Origin: PALSA-1335 sp965231025
Lineage (GTDB): Bacteria > Patescibacteriota > Gracilibacteria > UBA1369
Length of the DNA: 64,000 nt
Direction: 5' to 3'
Assembly: GCA_965231025.1 (NCBI GenBank)
Contig: OZ246407.1
Span: 1-64,000, forward strand
Shown here: positions 33,616-42,482 of the stretch, one piece after another
How positions within the stretch are numbered: position 1 is the first letter of the stretch
How the letters are laid out: each line of letters opens with the position of its first letter
Program-made: the position numbers and the translations under genes
The notes under the pieces: generated by a model
Told to the model about the DNA's origin: nothing
The model's database searches: none
What the model saw: only the letters and a program-made list of their open reading frames with translations

Positions 33616-35199
33616 ATGTATATTCCAAACCATAAAATAAAAGCGGCCGTAGTTTTTGTTCTTGCCATAGGATTGGGGATCGGTCTTCCGCTGCTCGGTA
33701 GAATTCAGGGGCGTGACATTGTGGCTTCGGTCACCCAGCCGGGACAAAACCCTTCCGAATCTTCCACTCAGCAGGCATCTCCCGCCCAGCAGGGAACATT
33801 GGAGTGCAGCGCCAGTCCGGCAACGGTTTATGTTGGGGATACCGTCACCTGGCAAATAAAAACCATCAACATCGCCAATCCCGAAAATCTTTCCTTCATC
33901 TGGAGTGGCGCGGTTATTGGCAGAGGGCAGATAATAACCTGGAACTACGCCAAAGCCGGAACGTACTCGGCAAAAGTTCAGTTCAGGGATCCCGAACTCG
34001 GGTCCGGAGAGGCGGACTGTGCGGTCAACGTGACGGAAAAATCCGCATCCGGCTCGAACCCGGGAACTGGGTCGGACACAACGCAGGGCTCGACCCAGGG
34101 TGGGACGGCAACTTCCCCAACTCCAGCGGCTTCTTCAACGGACCCCGCCGCCGCGCCCGATATCCTGAGCTGCAAAATCATCAACCCGACCCTTTACGTC
34201 ACCGAGAACAAAATCAGCATCATGCGCTGTACGCTGAAGTCACCCGCACTCGTCACCGCCCGGATTGTGAAAGGAGATTACCTGCCGCCCAGCGACCCCG
34301 ATCCGGCAAGCATAATAAAAACCCTGGTGTTCGAAAAAACCATCCGCGACCAGATTTTCAGCTTCAACTGGAACGGAATCGACAGTTACGACAGCCCCGT
34401 TGCCGACGGACCTTACACGTTTGTAGTCAGCGCCCGTGAGACTGCCGAAGCCAAAGCGGATATTTCCATCCAGAAAATGCAGGTCATGCTCACTCCTCCA
34501 GTGACGACGCAGGAGCAAACGGCCGGAACGCAGCCTCCTTCGACGCAGGAGCAAACCCCGGTGCCGGACGACACCGTCCAGCCGGACTCCTCCACGGACG
34601 GCAACAAAACCAAAACTCCGGAAGCGAGCAAATGTCCGGATGTAAATTACCCGACCGACATTGAAAACCACTGGGCAACGGAAGCCATCAGAAAGGCATA
34701 CGATGAATGCATCTTCAGGGGATACCCCGACGGTACATTCCGGCCCGAACAAACCATCACCCGTGCGGAAGCAGTGAAAGCGGTATTGATTGCCGCCGGA
34801 ATTTCACCGAAACTCGGTTGTTACGACACGGACTGCGGGACCCCGTTTCAGGACCTGCTGGTATGGCAAAGCCAGTGGCTCCGCGCCGCATGGGACCTCA
34901 AGATCGTCAGGGGAATAACCGACAAGCTTTTTGTCCCACAGCGTCCGATCACCCGTGGCGAAGCCATGGTGTTCATCGCCAAAGCCTTCAGGATCGAACC
35001 GTATAAAAACTGTTTCACCCCGAATTGCGGGGCGGGCCAGCCGGACAATTTTTTCCTCGACATCACCGATCCGGTACAGGGCTCGTACATCAGGGCATTG
35101 TGGGAACTCGGTGTCATCAAAGGCACCGGCCCGAACACCATCGACCCCGACCGCCCGATCACCCGCGCCGAGATCGCCGCGCTCATCATGAAGATGTAA
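33616..35199 (+). CDS. S-layer homology (SLH) domain surface protein 1
   Basis: A 527-residue exported protein. Residues 9-28 form a signal or anchor helix (AAVVFVLAIGLGIGLPLLG). Then a PKD/Ig-like domain (about 60-135; VYVGDTVTWQIKT...AGTYSAKVQFRD), a Ser/Thr/Gly linker, a FlgD-like Ig domain (about 180-295; FSFNWNGIDSYDSPVADGPYTFVVSA), another low-complexity linker with two TQEQT repeats, and three SLH repeats (about 345-527; ENHWATEAIRKAYDECIFRGYPDGTFRPEQTITRAEAVKAVL). SLH repeats usually bind secondary cell-wall polymers. The SLH part holds unusual CxxxxC pairs (GCYDTDCG, NCFTPNCG) that may form disulfides. It is followed by a second SLH gene. Confidence 0.9.
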   Translation: MYIPNHKIKAAVVFVLAIGLGIGLPLLGRIQGRDIVASVTQPGQNPSESSTQQASPAQQGTLECSASPATVYVGDTVTWQIKTINIANPENLSFIWSGAVIGRGQIITWNYAKAGTYSAKVQFRDPELGSGEADCAVNVTEKSASGSNPGTGSDTTQGSTQGGTATSPTPAASSTDPAAAPDILSCKIINPTLYVTENKISIMRCTLKSPALVTARIVKGDYLPPSDPDPASIIKTLVFEKTIRDQIFSFNWNGIDSYDSPVADGPYTFVVSARETAEAKADISIQKMQVMLTPPVTTQEQTAGTQPPSTQEQTPVPDDTVQPDSSTDGNKTKTPEASKCPDVNYPTDIENHWATEAIRKAYDECIFRGYPDGTFRPEQTITRAEAVKAVLIAAGISPKLGCYDTDCGTPFQDLLVWQSQWLRAAWDLKIVRGITDKLFVPQRPITRGEAMVFIAKAFRIEPYKNCFTPNCGAGQPDNFFLDITDPVQGSYIRALWELGVIKGTGPNTIDPDRPITRAEIAALIMKM

Positions 35200-35220
35200 C
35201 GAAATTTTTGTCATTTCGTT
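35198..35220 (+). repeat. hairpin overlapping the stop of SLH gene 1
   Basis: AACGAAAT (35198-35205) and ATTTCGTT (35213-35220) are exact complements around 7 bases. No long T-run follows on the plus strand, so it is at best a weak terminator or a transcript-processing hairpin between the two SLH genes. Confidence 0.45.
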
Positions 35221-35265
35221 AAAAATTAAGGTAAACTAAAAAAAAATATTTTTTAACCTTTTCCT

Positions 35266-36957
35266 ATGACCATGAAGAAAATGTTCAGGGGAATAACAAA
35301 CGCCCTCGTCGCCATACTGGGGGTGAGTTTGTTCATTCCTCTCGCCCTTGCGGCAAATCCGGTGATTCAGAACGTCACCATCAGTCCCACCCCGTTTTTC
35401 AGCAACGTTCCGGGCCAAACGGCACAACTTGATATCCAGTACGATTACAACACGGGAGGCTTTGCCACCGGCCCCGTCATCGAACAGGTTTTAGCCAGCA
35501 ACGGAAAAGTCGTCTACGAATTCGGCGCGAACGGGGCGGACGACAAGGCAACGGCTCACTACACCCTTAAATGGGACGGGAAATGCAACGTTACCTATGG
35601 AGGCGCACCATGTACGAACGGAAACTACGTGGATGACGGCCAGTACAAAATCGGACTGTCATCGACCACCGCAAGCCCACCGGCGGCAGTATATGAAAGC
35701 GCGCTTTTTGACGTTGCTCAGACCAAGGTTCCCGTCGTAACACTCACGTCCACGCCGGCAACGACCTATGTAAAAAATTCCGGAAACTATAACGTCAACT
35801 ATAATCTCGTCAGAAACTCCGGCAGCGCGTGGATCGTCCGTCTGAAAATAAAATCCCTGTCCTCCTCGGACGAGGCGGTCATCGCCGAGCCAAAAACAAC
35901 CGACGGCGCCATGACCATCAACTGGGATGGAAAGTTCAGCGGTACTCCCGCCAGCGCGGGAAGTTACAGCTACGATCTCTGGGCAACGGCATCGGTAAAC
36001 GGTTATTCCGTGGAATCCACCCACCTGACCGGCAACTTCACCATCACCCTTCCCGGTGCTCCAACTGCTGCGGTCAGCACCCTGAAAGTGACGCCGGATC
36101 CGTTTGATCCAAGCACGGGATTGCTCAACCTGAGCTACAACCTTTCCAACTCCACCGGAGCTGCAACGATCACGGCTTCCGTCTACAGTTCCTCAAACCT
36201 TTCCACCCCGATTAAAACATGGGGCTTCACCAACCAGTCCAACGGCAACAACTCCATGACATGGGACGGCAAGGACGCCCTCAACAACAAAGTTCCGGAT
36301 GGTTCCTATGTCTACCGTGTCGGAGGAAATGACGGAGCAAATACCATCGCAAACCAGGATCTCAGTTTCACGGTTGCCACTGCGGCAGTTTCAACCACCT
36401 GCGCCGGGTTCACTGACGTGGCGTCAAACGATGCCGACTGCCCCGCAATTACCTACGTCAAAAGCCTCGGAGCCATGACCGGAAACCCGGACGGAACCTT
36501 CGCTCCACAGGGCTTGCTGCAGCGTGACCAGATCATGAAAATCGTTCTGGAAACGTTCAAGAAATTCGACAAAGTAGTCAACTACTGCAACGGCGTGCTT
36601 CCATTCCCTGATGTCGCTGAAAGTTCATGGGCCTTCCAGTACATTTGCCGCGCAAAACAGCTCGGAATCACCACGGGGTACCAATCAGGTCCGGACGCAG
36701 GCTACTATCGCCCCGCCAGATCCGTGAACCGCATCGAATTCCTTGCGCTGGTTCTCCGCAATCTGTCGGAAACGATGCCGGCAAACACCGTTGCGTCCTA
36801 TAACGACGTTGCAACAGGCCAGTGGTTCACCGGCTATGCCAAATACGCGTACGACAACCTCCTCTTCAACAAACCGAACCTCTTCCCGACCAATTTCATG
36901 GTCCGTGTTGAAGTCGCCCGCGTGCTCTACAAACTCCACCAGCTCGGAAAGGTCTAA
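35266..36957 (+). CDS. S-layer homology (SLH) domain surface protein 2
   Basis: A 563-residue exported protein. It opens MTMKKMFRGITNALVAILGVSLFIPLALAANP, a classical signal peptide cleaved after ALA. Residues 35-370 contain three FlgD/Ig-like units, each with a 'TxxWDGK' strand (LKWDGKCN, INWDGKFSG, MTWDGKDAL). The last 180 residues are SLH repeats (FPDVAESSWAFQYICRAKQLGITTGYQ..., YNDVATGQWFTGYAKYAYDNLLF). It lies 66 bases after SLH gene 1 and ends at a strong terminator. Abundant Thr/Asn/Gly and good codon bias suggest it may be the main surface-layer protein, but that is inference. Confidence 0.9.
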   Translation: MTMKKMFRGITNALVAILGVSLFIPLALAANPVIQNVTISPTPFFSNVPGQTAQLDIQYDYNTGGFATGPVIEQVLASNGKVVYEFGANGADDKATAHYTLKWDGKCNVTYGGAPCTNGNYVDDGQYKIGLSSTTASPPAAVYESALFDVAQTKVPVVTLTSTPATTYVKNSGNYNVNYNLVRNSGSAWIVRLKIKSLSSSDEAVIAEPKTTDGAMTINWDGKFSGTPASAGSYSYDLWATASVNGYSVESTHLTGNFTITLPGAPTAAVSTLKVTPDPFDPSTGLLNLSYNLSNSTGAATITASVYSSSNLSTPIKTWGFTNQSNGNNSMTWDGKDALNNKVPDGSYVYRVGGNDGANTIANQDLSFTVATAAVSTTCAGFTDVASNDADCPAITYVKSLGAMTGNPDGTFAPQGLLQRDQIMKIVLETFKKFDKVVNYCNGVLPFPDVAESSWAFQYICRAKQLGITTGYQSGPDAGYYRPARSVNRIEFLALVLRNLSETMPANTVASYNDVATGQWFTGYAKYAYDNLLFNKPNLFPTNFMVRVEVARVLYKLHQLGKV

Positions 36958-36983
36958 CAGTTCCGGCCGAAAATGAGATACTC

Positions 36984-37018
36984 AAAAAGCCCTGCCCCAT
37001 AAATCGGCGGGGCTTTTT
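36984..37018. terminator. bidirectional rho-independent terminator
   Basis: AAAAAGCCCTGCC and GGCGGGGCTTTTT pair (one T-G wobble) around CCATAAATC and are flanked by A- and T-runs. It lies between the SLH gene (+) and the dedA gene (-). Confidence 0.85.
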
Positions 37019-37029
37019 ACAACGATGAT

Positions 37030-37638
37030 TTACGATGAGGATTTCCGGTGCTGGACAATATGGTACACGGCCGGAACCACGGAAATAATCACGATCACCC
37101 CGATGATCGGGAGAAGATATTTATCGATGTCAGGAATAAGGCTGCCGAGAAAATACCCCATGAGCGTCAAAAGAAAAGTCCACACCGTGCCTCCCACAAA
37201 ATTATATTTCAAAAATGTTGAATACTCCATCTTCCCCACGCCGGCAAGAATTGGAGCGAACGTGCGGACAATCGGAACAAATCGCGCCAGAATAATCGTT
37301 TTGGGGCCGTGGTCCCGGTAAAACTTCTGGGCCCTTTCCAGGTTGTCCTTATGGAAAAGAAGTGACTCCTCTTTCCTGAAAATCCTCGGACCGATCTTAT
37401 GCCCGAACGCGTACCCCACATTATCCCCGAGTACCGCCGCGACCCAGATAAGCGCGATGACAGCGAAGAGATTCATATGCCCCTGTGAAGCCAAAAATCC
37501 CGCGGTAAAAAGAAGGCTGTCACCTGGCAGAAAGAACCCCACCAGTAACCCCGACTCCGCAAAAACAATGATAAAAAGTCCAAGATACCCGACCGCCTTA
37601 ATCAGATTCACCAGATTTTCACCCTCAAAAATACCCAT
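37030..37638 (-). CDS. DedA-family membrane protein
   Basis: A 202-residue DedA/VTT-domain protein; the family includes lipid scramblases/undecaprenyl-phosphate carriers. Typical features: FAESGLLVGFFLPGDSLLFTAGFLAS, ALIWVAAVLGDNVGYAFGHKIG, the amphipathic segment with HGPKTIILARFVPIVRTFAPILAGVGKM, and two C-terminal membrane helices. I chose the ATG at 37638. The reading frame continues upstream for more than 400 codons, but that part lies antisense to dgt and is not a gene. The C-terminus is short and basic (HRKSSS). Confidence 0.9.
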   Translation of the reverse strand: MGIFEGENLVNLIKAVGYLGLFIIVFAESGLLVGFFLPGDSLLFTAGFLASQGHMNLFAVIALIWVAAVLGDNVGYAFGHKIGPRIFRKEESLLFHKDNLERAQKFYRDHGPKTIILARFVPIVRTFAPILAGVGKMEYSTFLKYNFVGGTVWTFLLTLMGYFLGSLIPDIDKYLLPIIGVIVIISVVPAVYHIVQHRKSSS

Positions 37639-37707
37639 AGCCGCAACGTTATCAGGAAAGGGGAAAATATTCAATCGGGGCCCCTTATGAAGAAGCGGAA
37701 CCTGTAT

Positions 37708-37738
37708 TTGAGATGCCGTTGTTATTAAGTGGTATAAT
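37708..37738 (+). promoter_or_regulatory. dgt-nrdR promoter with extended -10
   Basis: TGGTATAAT (37730-37738) is a perfect extended -10, with TTGAGA (37708-37713) 19 bases upstream. The dgt ATG follows about 24 bases later. Confidence 0.65.
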
Positions 37739-37761
37739 CGGAGCGTCCTCACGCATCCCGA

Positions 37762-38961
37762 ATGCTCAAAATCCAGAAAGACCTCATCAGGGACGAAGAA
37801 CGCACACTGGCGCCATACGCCATGCACTCGCGGGACAGCTTGGGACGTTTTCACAAAGAACGGGAGGATCAGACCCGCACCCCCTTCCAGCGCGACAGAG
37901 ACCGGATTATCCATTCCAAGCCGTTCCGCAGACTTCAGGCCAAAACCCAGGTCTTTGTTTCCTATTACGGCGACCACTACCGCGACCGCCTCACCCATAC
38001 CATTGAAGTCGCCCAGATCGCCCGCGATGTCGCCCGCAGCCTGGGCCTCAACGAAGACCTCGCGGAAGCCATTGCGCTGGCGCACGACCTGGGGCATCCC
38101 CCATTCGGCCACGGCGGCGAGTCTGCGCTGGATGAGGCCATGCGTGAATACGGCGAACATTTCGAGCACAACGAACAGAGCCGCCGCATCCTGGAAAAGC
38201 TCGAAAACATGCACCCCGATTATGACGGACTCAACCTGACCGTCGAAGTCCTGGACGGTCTGCTGAAACATGAACAATCCCACCACCTGGCACACATCAA
38301 GTTTGAAACCTCCGCGCACCTGGAAAGCCAGGTCGTGGACATGGCCGACGAAATCGCCTACACCAACCACGATATTGACGACGGACTCCGCTCCGGACTC
38401 ATTTCCCTGGAGGATATGCGCACATTCAAACTCTGGTGCAGGGCGGAAAAAGACGTCCAGGCCTTTTACGGCAAGAACATCGCGCTCAAACGCCTCCAGA
38501 GCCGCGTCATCAGCCGGATGATCTCTTTGATGATCCGGGACCTCTGCAAAACTTCGGAAGCGAACATCACAAAAGCCCGCCTGCGCAGCGTTCAGGATGT
38601 CCGCAGGCATAAGGGAAAAATTATCGGTTTCAGCACGCGAATCAAGCCCGAACTTCGCGAACTCCGTGAATTTCTCATGAAAAACTTCTATTACAATCCA
38701 AAGGTCGCACGTCAAATCGAACATGGCAAAAAACTTCTCAAAAAACTTTTTCTGTACTACATTAAAAAACCGCAACAGCTTCCGGAGCCGTATCGCAAGG
38801 CCATAAAGCTTGGAGAAGCCACGGAGGTTGTGGTAAAAGATTATATAGCAGGCATGACCGACCACTATGCCGAGGAAACCGCAGCAAAGCGAAGGTTCGC
38901 GCCTGCCCCACGCAGGCATAGCAGCAAAACGTCGCGGAGCGACACCTTATTCCCCTTGTAA
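37762..38961 (+). CDS. dgt: dNTP triphosphohydrolase (dGTPase-like)
   Basis: A 399-residue HD-domain enzyme that removes triphosphate from deoxynucleotides and so limits dNTP pools. The HD residues are present: H79 in RLTHTIEVAQIARDVA, H108-D109 in ALAHDLGHPPFGHGGESAL, and a later Asp in VVDMADEIAYTNHDIDDGLRSG. The N-terminal RTPFQRDRDRIIHSKPFRRLQAKTQVF is the family signature. The last 25 residues (AKRRFAPAPRRHSSKTSRSDTLFPL) are encoded by short GC-rich hairpins and look like an acquired tail. nrdR starts 8 bases after the stop, linking nucleotide breakdown with control of nucleotide reduction. Confidence 0.94.
   Translation: MLKIQKDLIRDEERTLAPYAMHSRDSLGRFHKEREDQTRTPFQRDRDRIIHSKPFRRLQAKTQVFVSYYGDHYRDRLTHTIEVAQIARDVARSLGLNEDLAEAIALAHDLGHPPFGHGGESALDEAMREYGEHFEHNEQSRRILEKLENMHPDYDGLNLTVEVLDGLLKHEQSHHLAHIKFETSAHLESQVVDMADEIAYTNHDIDDGLRSGLISLEDMRTFKLWCRAEKDVQAFYGKNIALKRLQSRVISRMISLMIRDLCKTSEANITKARLRSVQDVRRHKGKIIGFSTRIKPELRELREFLMKNFYYNPKVARQIEHGKKLLKKLFLYYIKKPQQLPEPYRKAIKLGEATEVVVKDYIAGMTDHYAEETAAKRRFAPAPRRHSSKTSRSDTLFPL
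38876..38945 (+). repeat. GC-rich hairpin repeats at the dgt end
   Basis: GCCTGC-CCCAC-GCAGGC and GTCGC-GGA-GCGAC are perfect small hairpins, preceded by AAAGCGAAGG. They form the last dgt codons and resemble the GCGAAGC units at 10357-10413. Confidence 0.55.
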
Positions 38962-38968
38962 TTCAGCC

Positions 38969-39415
38969 GTGATCTGTCCCAAGTGCAAACACGAAGAAAC
39001 GTCCGTACTGGACTCGCGCGATACGCATGAAAAGCGTGAAATCCGTCGTCGCCGCGAATGCGAAAAATGCGAATACCGCTTCACGACTTTTGAGCGTGTG
39101 GAAAGCACGAATTTCATCATCATCAAAAAGGACAACTCACGCGAAAGCTATGACCGCCAGAAGCTGGAGCGAGGCCTTTGGCGAGCCTGCGAAAAACGTC
39201 CGGTCACCAAAGAACAGATCGAAAAACTTCTCAACAGCCTGGAAGAAGAGATGGCCAACCTGGGCAAGGAGGTCCACAGCCGCGTCATCGGAGAAGGCAT
39301 CATGGACAGATTGCGCAAAATTGACGACGTTGCCTACATCCGATTCGCCTCTGTCTATAGACACTTCAAGGATCTGGAAACGTTCAAGAAGGAGCTGTCC
39401 AAGCTGATCGACTAG
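38969..39415 (+). CDS. nrdR: transcriptional repressor NrdR
   Basis: A 148-residue repressor of ribonucleotide reductase genes that senses ATP/dATP. Residues 1-35 form the zinc ribbon (ICPKCKHEETSVLDSRDTHEKREIRRRRECEKCEYRFTTFERVE, with C3/C6 and the second CxxC). The ATP-cone follows (FIIIKKDNSRESYDRQKLERGLWRACEKRPVTKEQIEKLLNSLEEEM...IDDVAYIRFASVYRHF). I chose the GTG at 38969: it gives exactly the normal NrdR N-terminus and length, while a longer frame from 38867 overlaps dgt. No nrd gene or NrdR box is recognised in the window. Confidence 0.95.
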   Translation: MICPKCKHEETSVLDSRDTHEKREIRRRRECEKCEYRFTTFERVESTNFIIIKKDNSRESYDRQKLERGLWRACEKRPVTKEQIEKLLNSLEEEMANLGKEVHSRVIGEGIMDRLRKIDDVAYIRFASVYRHFKDLETFKKELSKLID

Positions 39416-39435
39416 ACGATGTCTATCGACAACAC

Positions 39436-40830
39436 CTACTGTTTTTCCTTCGCGATAAGCCGTTTTGCCGGGGATTTTTTTTGCGTCACCGTTTCTTGTT
39501 TTCCTTCCGCCGTCCCTTCCAGCAGATCTTGCAGGGTTTTCATGAACCTCGCGGCTTCGGCGCCGTCCAAAATGCGGTGATCAAAACTCAGACTCAGATA
39601 CATCATTTTGCGCACCTCTACTTTTCCCCCACGAACCACTGGTGTGTCTTCAATCATGCCGATGCCCAAAATCGCCGCTTCGGGGAAGTTAATCACAGGA
39701 GTAAAGAACTTGCCGCTTCCGGCCGAACCGACGTTGGTCACGGTAAACGTGCCGCCCTTGAAATCCATCGGGTTGATTTTTCTGGTGCGCGCTTTTTCCG
39801 CGAGTTCCACGATTTCCTTGGCGATCGCAAACAGTTCCTTGCGGTCAGCGGCTTTAAGAACCGGCACCATTAAGCCCGCCTCCGTATCCACCGCAATGCC
39901 GATGTTGTAATATTTTCTCATGATAATCTCACGGTTTTCTTCGTCAAGCATCGCGTTCAGAAACGGATGTTTTTTCAACGCTTCGCAAAGCACCTGCAGA
40001 ATGTAGGCCATGAACGTCAGTTTGACACCCTGTTTTTCTGCCTCTTTTTTCTCCTTTTCACGCCTTGCCCAAAGGTCCGTCACGTCCGCGGTGTCCATAT
40101 GCGTCACGTGCGCAGCGGTAGATATGGACTTCACCATGTGGTCACCAACGGCCTTGCGCACGCCGTCATACGGGGCGCGGTCGATGTATCCAAAAAGGTC
40201 GTATTTTTTAACAGCCTTGATCCCCGATTTGATGACACCCGCCATCGAACCGCCGCCGGAATTATTCGGCTGGATAGTCGCGGGCTGGGAACCCCCGCCC
40301 TGCGGTGCTTGGGCAAGCGGACTTTGAGCCTGCGTAGCCACAGTCTGCGGAGGTTGAATAATCGGACAAACTTCCGGCATGGGAGCCTGTTGCGACGTCT
40401 GGGCGCCGCCAAACACCGCCCCGCTGGTGCCAAACGGATTGGAGCCTCCCGCAACCGGAGCCCCGCCTCCAAAAACGGCCCCACCCGAAGTTGGAGCCTT
40501 CATCACGCCGGCTGCCGTCGGTTCAAGACTTCCCACAACCCCCTGTCCCTCAGATGCGCTACCCGCCTGCGTACCTGACGACACAGCCGGGCCGTCACCC
40601 TCAAAAGTCACCATCACTTCCCCCACGCTCATCACTTCGCCCTCTTTGCGATAGAGTTTCGCGATTTTTCCGGCATGGGGAGCGGGAATTTCAACAACCG
40701 CTTTATCGGTCTCCACCTCGGCCATCGCCTGGTCGGTTTTCACTTCGTCGCCCTCTTTCACAAGCCATTTTAAAAGTTTCCCTTCATGAATCCCTTCCCC
40801 CACGTCCGGGAACTTGAAATCAAATGCCAT
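39436..40830 (-). CDS. pdhC: 2-oxoacid dehydrogenase E2 (dihydrolipoamide acyltransferase)
   Basis: A 464-residue E2 component, most likely of pyruvate dehydrogenase. The lipoyl domain spans residues 1-80 with the lipoylated Lys at K43 (EVETDKAVVEIP). The catalytic domain spans about 225-445, with KAVGDHMVKSISTAAHVTHM, a substrate-pocket FTVTNVGSAGSGKFFTPVI and the active-site LSFDHRILDGAEAARFM. Between them is a 140-residue Gly/Pro/Gln/Ser-rich linker, and I do not find the usual peripheral subunit-binding domain. It is separated from the E1 genes (48887-50984) by the second giant-protein cassette. I chose the ATG at 40830; a GTG lies two codons upstream. It converges on nrdR. Confidence 0.93.
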   Translation of the reverse strand: MAFDFKFPDVGEGIHEGKLLKWLVKEGDEVKTDQAMAEVETDKAVVEIPAPHAGKIAKLYRKEGEVMSVGEVMVTFEGDGPAVSSGTQAGSASEGQGVVGSLEPTAAGVMKAPTSGGAVFGGGAPVAGGSNPFGTSGAVFGGAQTSQQAPMPEVCPIIQPPQTVATQAQSPLAQAPQGGGSQPATIQPNNSGGGSMAGVIKSGIKAVKKYDLFGYIDRAPYDGVRKAVGDHMVKSISTAAHVTHMDTADVTDLWARREKEKKEAEKQGVKLTFMAYILQVLCEALKKHPFLNAMLDEENREIIMRKYYNIGIAVDTEAGLMVPVLKAADRKELFAIAKEIVELAEKARTRKINPMDFKGGTFTVTNVGSAGSGKFFTPVINFPEAAILGIGMIEDTPVVRGGKVEVRKMMYLSLSFDHRILDGAEAARFMKTLQDLLEGTAEGKQETVTQKKSPAKRLIAKEKQ

Positions 40831-40955
40831 ATTCACATATTACATACTGTGAAAGCAGCTTAGCATGCTGCAAATGGTTTGAAAACACAACCTTGCCTCT
40901 GGGCAAATGCTGCACCGCAAATAGCTCAAAAAGGGCATATCCAAAAGGAGGAAGG

Positions 40956-40984
40956 TTGACAAAACATTAAAAAGTAGATACAAT
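40956..40984 (+). promoter_or_regulatory. promoter of the ADP-ribosylglycohydrolase gene
   Basis: TTGACA (40956-40961), a 17-base spacer and TACAAT (40979-40984). This near-consensus promoter ends 26 bases before the ATG at 41011. Confidence 0.75.
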
Positions 40985-41010
40985 ATCATTAGAAATTCCT
41001 CTGAATTATT

Positions 41011-42087
41011 ATGCCGTTCCAGCGACTGCGATCTTGGTTTTCGGGAAAAAAAGATGAAGAGGGGGCAAATCCCGGTGAGCTTCATGAAAACCAGATGGAA
41101 AAGGGAGTTGATGCCGTTGCAACAACCCCGGAAAGCCGTGAAATTGATGCCATAGAAAATGACATCCGAAAAAGGTTTATCGGTTGTTTTTTAGGTCTGG
41201 CAATTGGTGACGCAAAAGGAATGCCGGCCGAGAGCAAAGACGCGGCATCCGCAAAAGAAATTGCTGATTGTTTTGACTATCTTCCGGGGTATTTGCCGGC
41301 CGGCAGCTATACCGACGATACCCATCAATCGATCATGGTCGCCGAAACCCTCACTGAGAGTGGGGAATTTTCCAAGAAAGCATTTTTGGATAAACTCATG
41401 AAATCAGAGCTACATCGAGGAATTGGCCCCACGTCATTTACCGTGCTTCAAAAGTTTGCCGGGGGTCATCAGCTCGAAGATATCGGGGTTGATTCCAACA
41501 CGAACGGTTCCGCCATGAGAGTGGCTCCTCTCGCACTGCTATATCACCATGATTTAGACGCACTGAGAGAACAAACCATAAAATCTTCCGAAGTGACTCA
41601 TAAAGGGCCGGTGGCTATTGCCGGGGCATTATCAGTTGCGTTTGCTGTGGCATACATGCTCAATCATTATCAGGAGAAATTCGATAAAACACGCTTCACC
41701 AGTGAACTGGTCGACTTCATAAAACCATATTCGGCCGAACTCGCCGATTCGTTCAAAGAAGAAAACGCGTTGTACGAACGTTACGGATGTCATGTGTTGG
41801 AGTCTGTTCCCCATGCGATACGCATATTCATGTCCGACCCCTACGACTTTGAGAAAGCAATTCAAAATGCAATAGCAGGTGGAGGCGACGCGGACACAAT
41901 CGCCTCAATGGTTGGAGCAATTTCAGGGACATTCAACGGGCTTGATAAAATCCCCCAGCAGTGGATTGACCGGCTGGAAAATTCCCCGAAGGGAAGGGAC
42001 TACATCAGGACGTTGGCTGAAAAACTCTACGAAATGAATAAAGACGGCAGGAAAAACAGACCTAAACAGGAATCAGCTCAACCCTGA
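41011..42087 (+). CDS. ADP-ribosylglycohydrolase (DraG family)
   Basis: A 358-residue hydrolase of the DraG/ARH family, which removes ADP-ribose from modified Arg, Ser or other targets using two Mg ions. After a 50-residue polar extension the core begins at IRKRFIGCFLGLAIGDAKGMPAES. Metal-binding motifs are intact: YTDDTHQS at residues 100-107 and AGGGDADTIASM near 289-299; NTNGSAMRVAPLALLY is also typical. It has its own strong promoter and faces the second cassette, overlapping the end of the 128-residue gene by 26 bases. The neighbouring giant protein has an ADP-ribosyltransferase-like tail, so this enzyme may reverse its modification; that link is inferred. Confidence 0.92.
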   Translation: MPFQRLRSWFSGKKDEEGANPGELHENQMEKGVDAVATTPESREIDAIENDIRKRFIGCFLGLAIGDAKGMPAESKDAASAKEIADCFDYLPGYLPAGSYTDDTHQSIMVAETLTESGEFSKKAFLDKLMKSELHRGIGPTSFTVLQKFAGGHQLEDIGVDSNTNGSAMRVAPLALLYHHDLDALREQTIKSSEVTHKGPVAIAGALSVAFAVAYMLNHYQEKFDKTRFTSELVDFIKPYSAELADSFKEENALYERYGCHVLESVPHAIRIFMSDPYDFEKAIQNAIAGGGDADTIASMVGAISGTFNGLDKIPQQWIDRLENSPKGRDYIRTLAEKLYEMNKDGRKNRPKQESAQP

Positions 42088-42448
42088 AAATTCCAAGTGC
42101 GCGCGTATAGTCATATATAGCTTCCACCAGCTCGTCCGGAGACGCATTGGTGGCATTGACGTATTTCTCCACAATATAATGGCCTTTTTCGTCTTCGGCA
42201 AAACGGTCTCCGTCTTTTTTCAGGACCGGGAGTCCCTGCTGGGGAACCCAGACATTCTGAAGTCTCTGAAGCAGGAAGTCACGGTTCTCATCATCAACGC
42301 CCTTCACCTGCAACTCACCGCCGGTGACATAAAATTCACCGATATATCCCTCTTTGCCTGATTTATTCGCAAGTGAAAAAACAACTTTGTTCCTGCTGTT
42401 CTTTTCGACACCTTTTTCATCCTCCATGGAAGGTAATTTAAATTCCAT
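42062..42448 (-). CDS. third gene of giant-protein cassette 2, unknown function
   Basis: A 128-residue soluble alpha/beta protein with no recognised family (MEFKLPSMEDEKGVEKNSRNKVVFSLANKSGKEGYIGEFYVTGGELQVKGVDDEN...). It begins 34 bases after the giant gene's stop, matching the 33-base spacing of the unrelated 175-residue gene in cassette 1. Its end overlaps the convergent DraG gene by 26 bases. Position and lack of relation to the first cassette's third gene are what one would expect for a partner or immunity protein specific to the variable tail, but nothing in the sequence proves this. Confidence 0.65.
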   Translation of the reverse strand: MEFKLPSMEDEKGVEKNSRNKVVFSLANKSGKEGYIGEFYVTGGELQVKGVDDENRDFLLQRLQNVWVPQQGLPVLKKDGDRFAEDEKGHYIVEKYVNATNASPDELVEAIYDYTRALGIFRVELIPV

Positions 42449-42482
42449 TTCGATAGAATTATAGAATAATTATCAAGTATTG

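Noticed and set aside
37639..38919. Open frame extending the DedA gene upstream to 629 codons
   Set aside because: The extension lies antisense to dgt, has no family features, and a normal DedA start exists at 37638.
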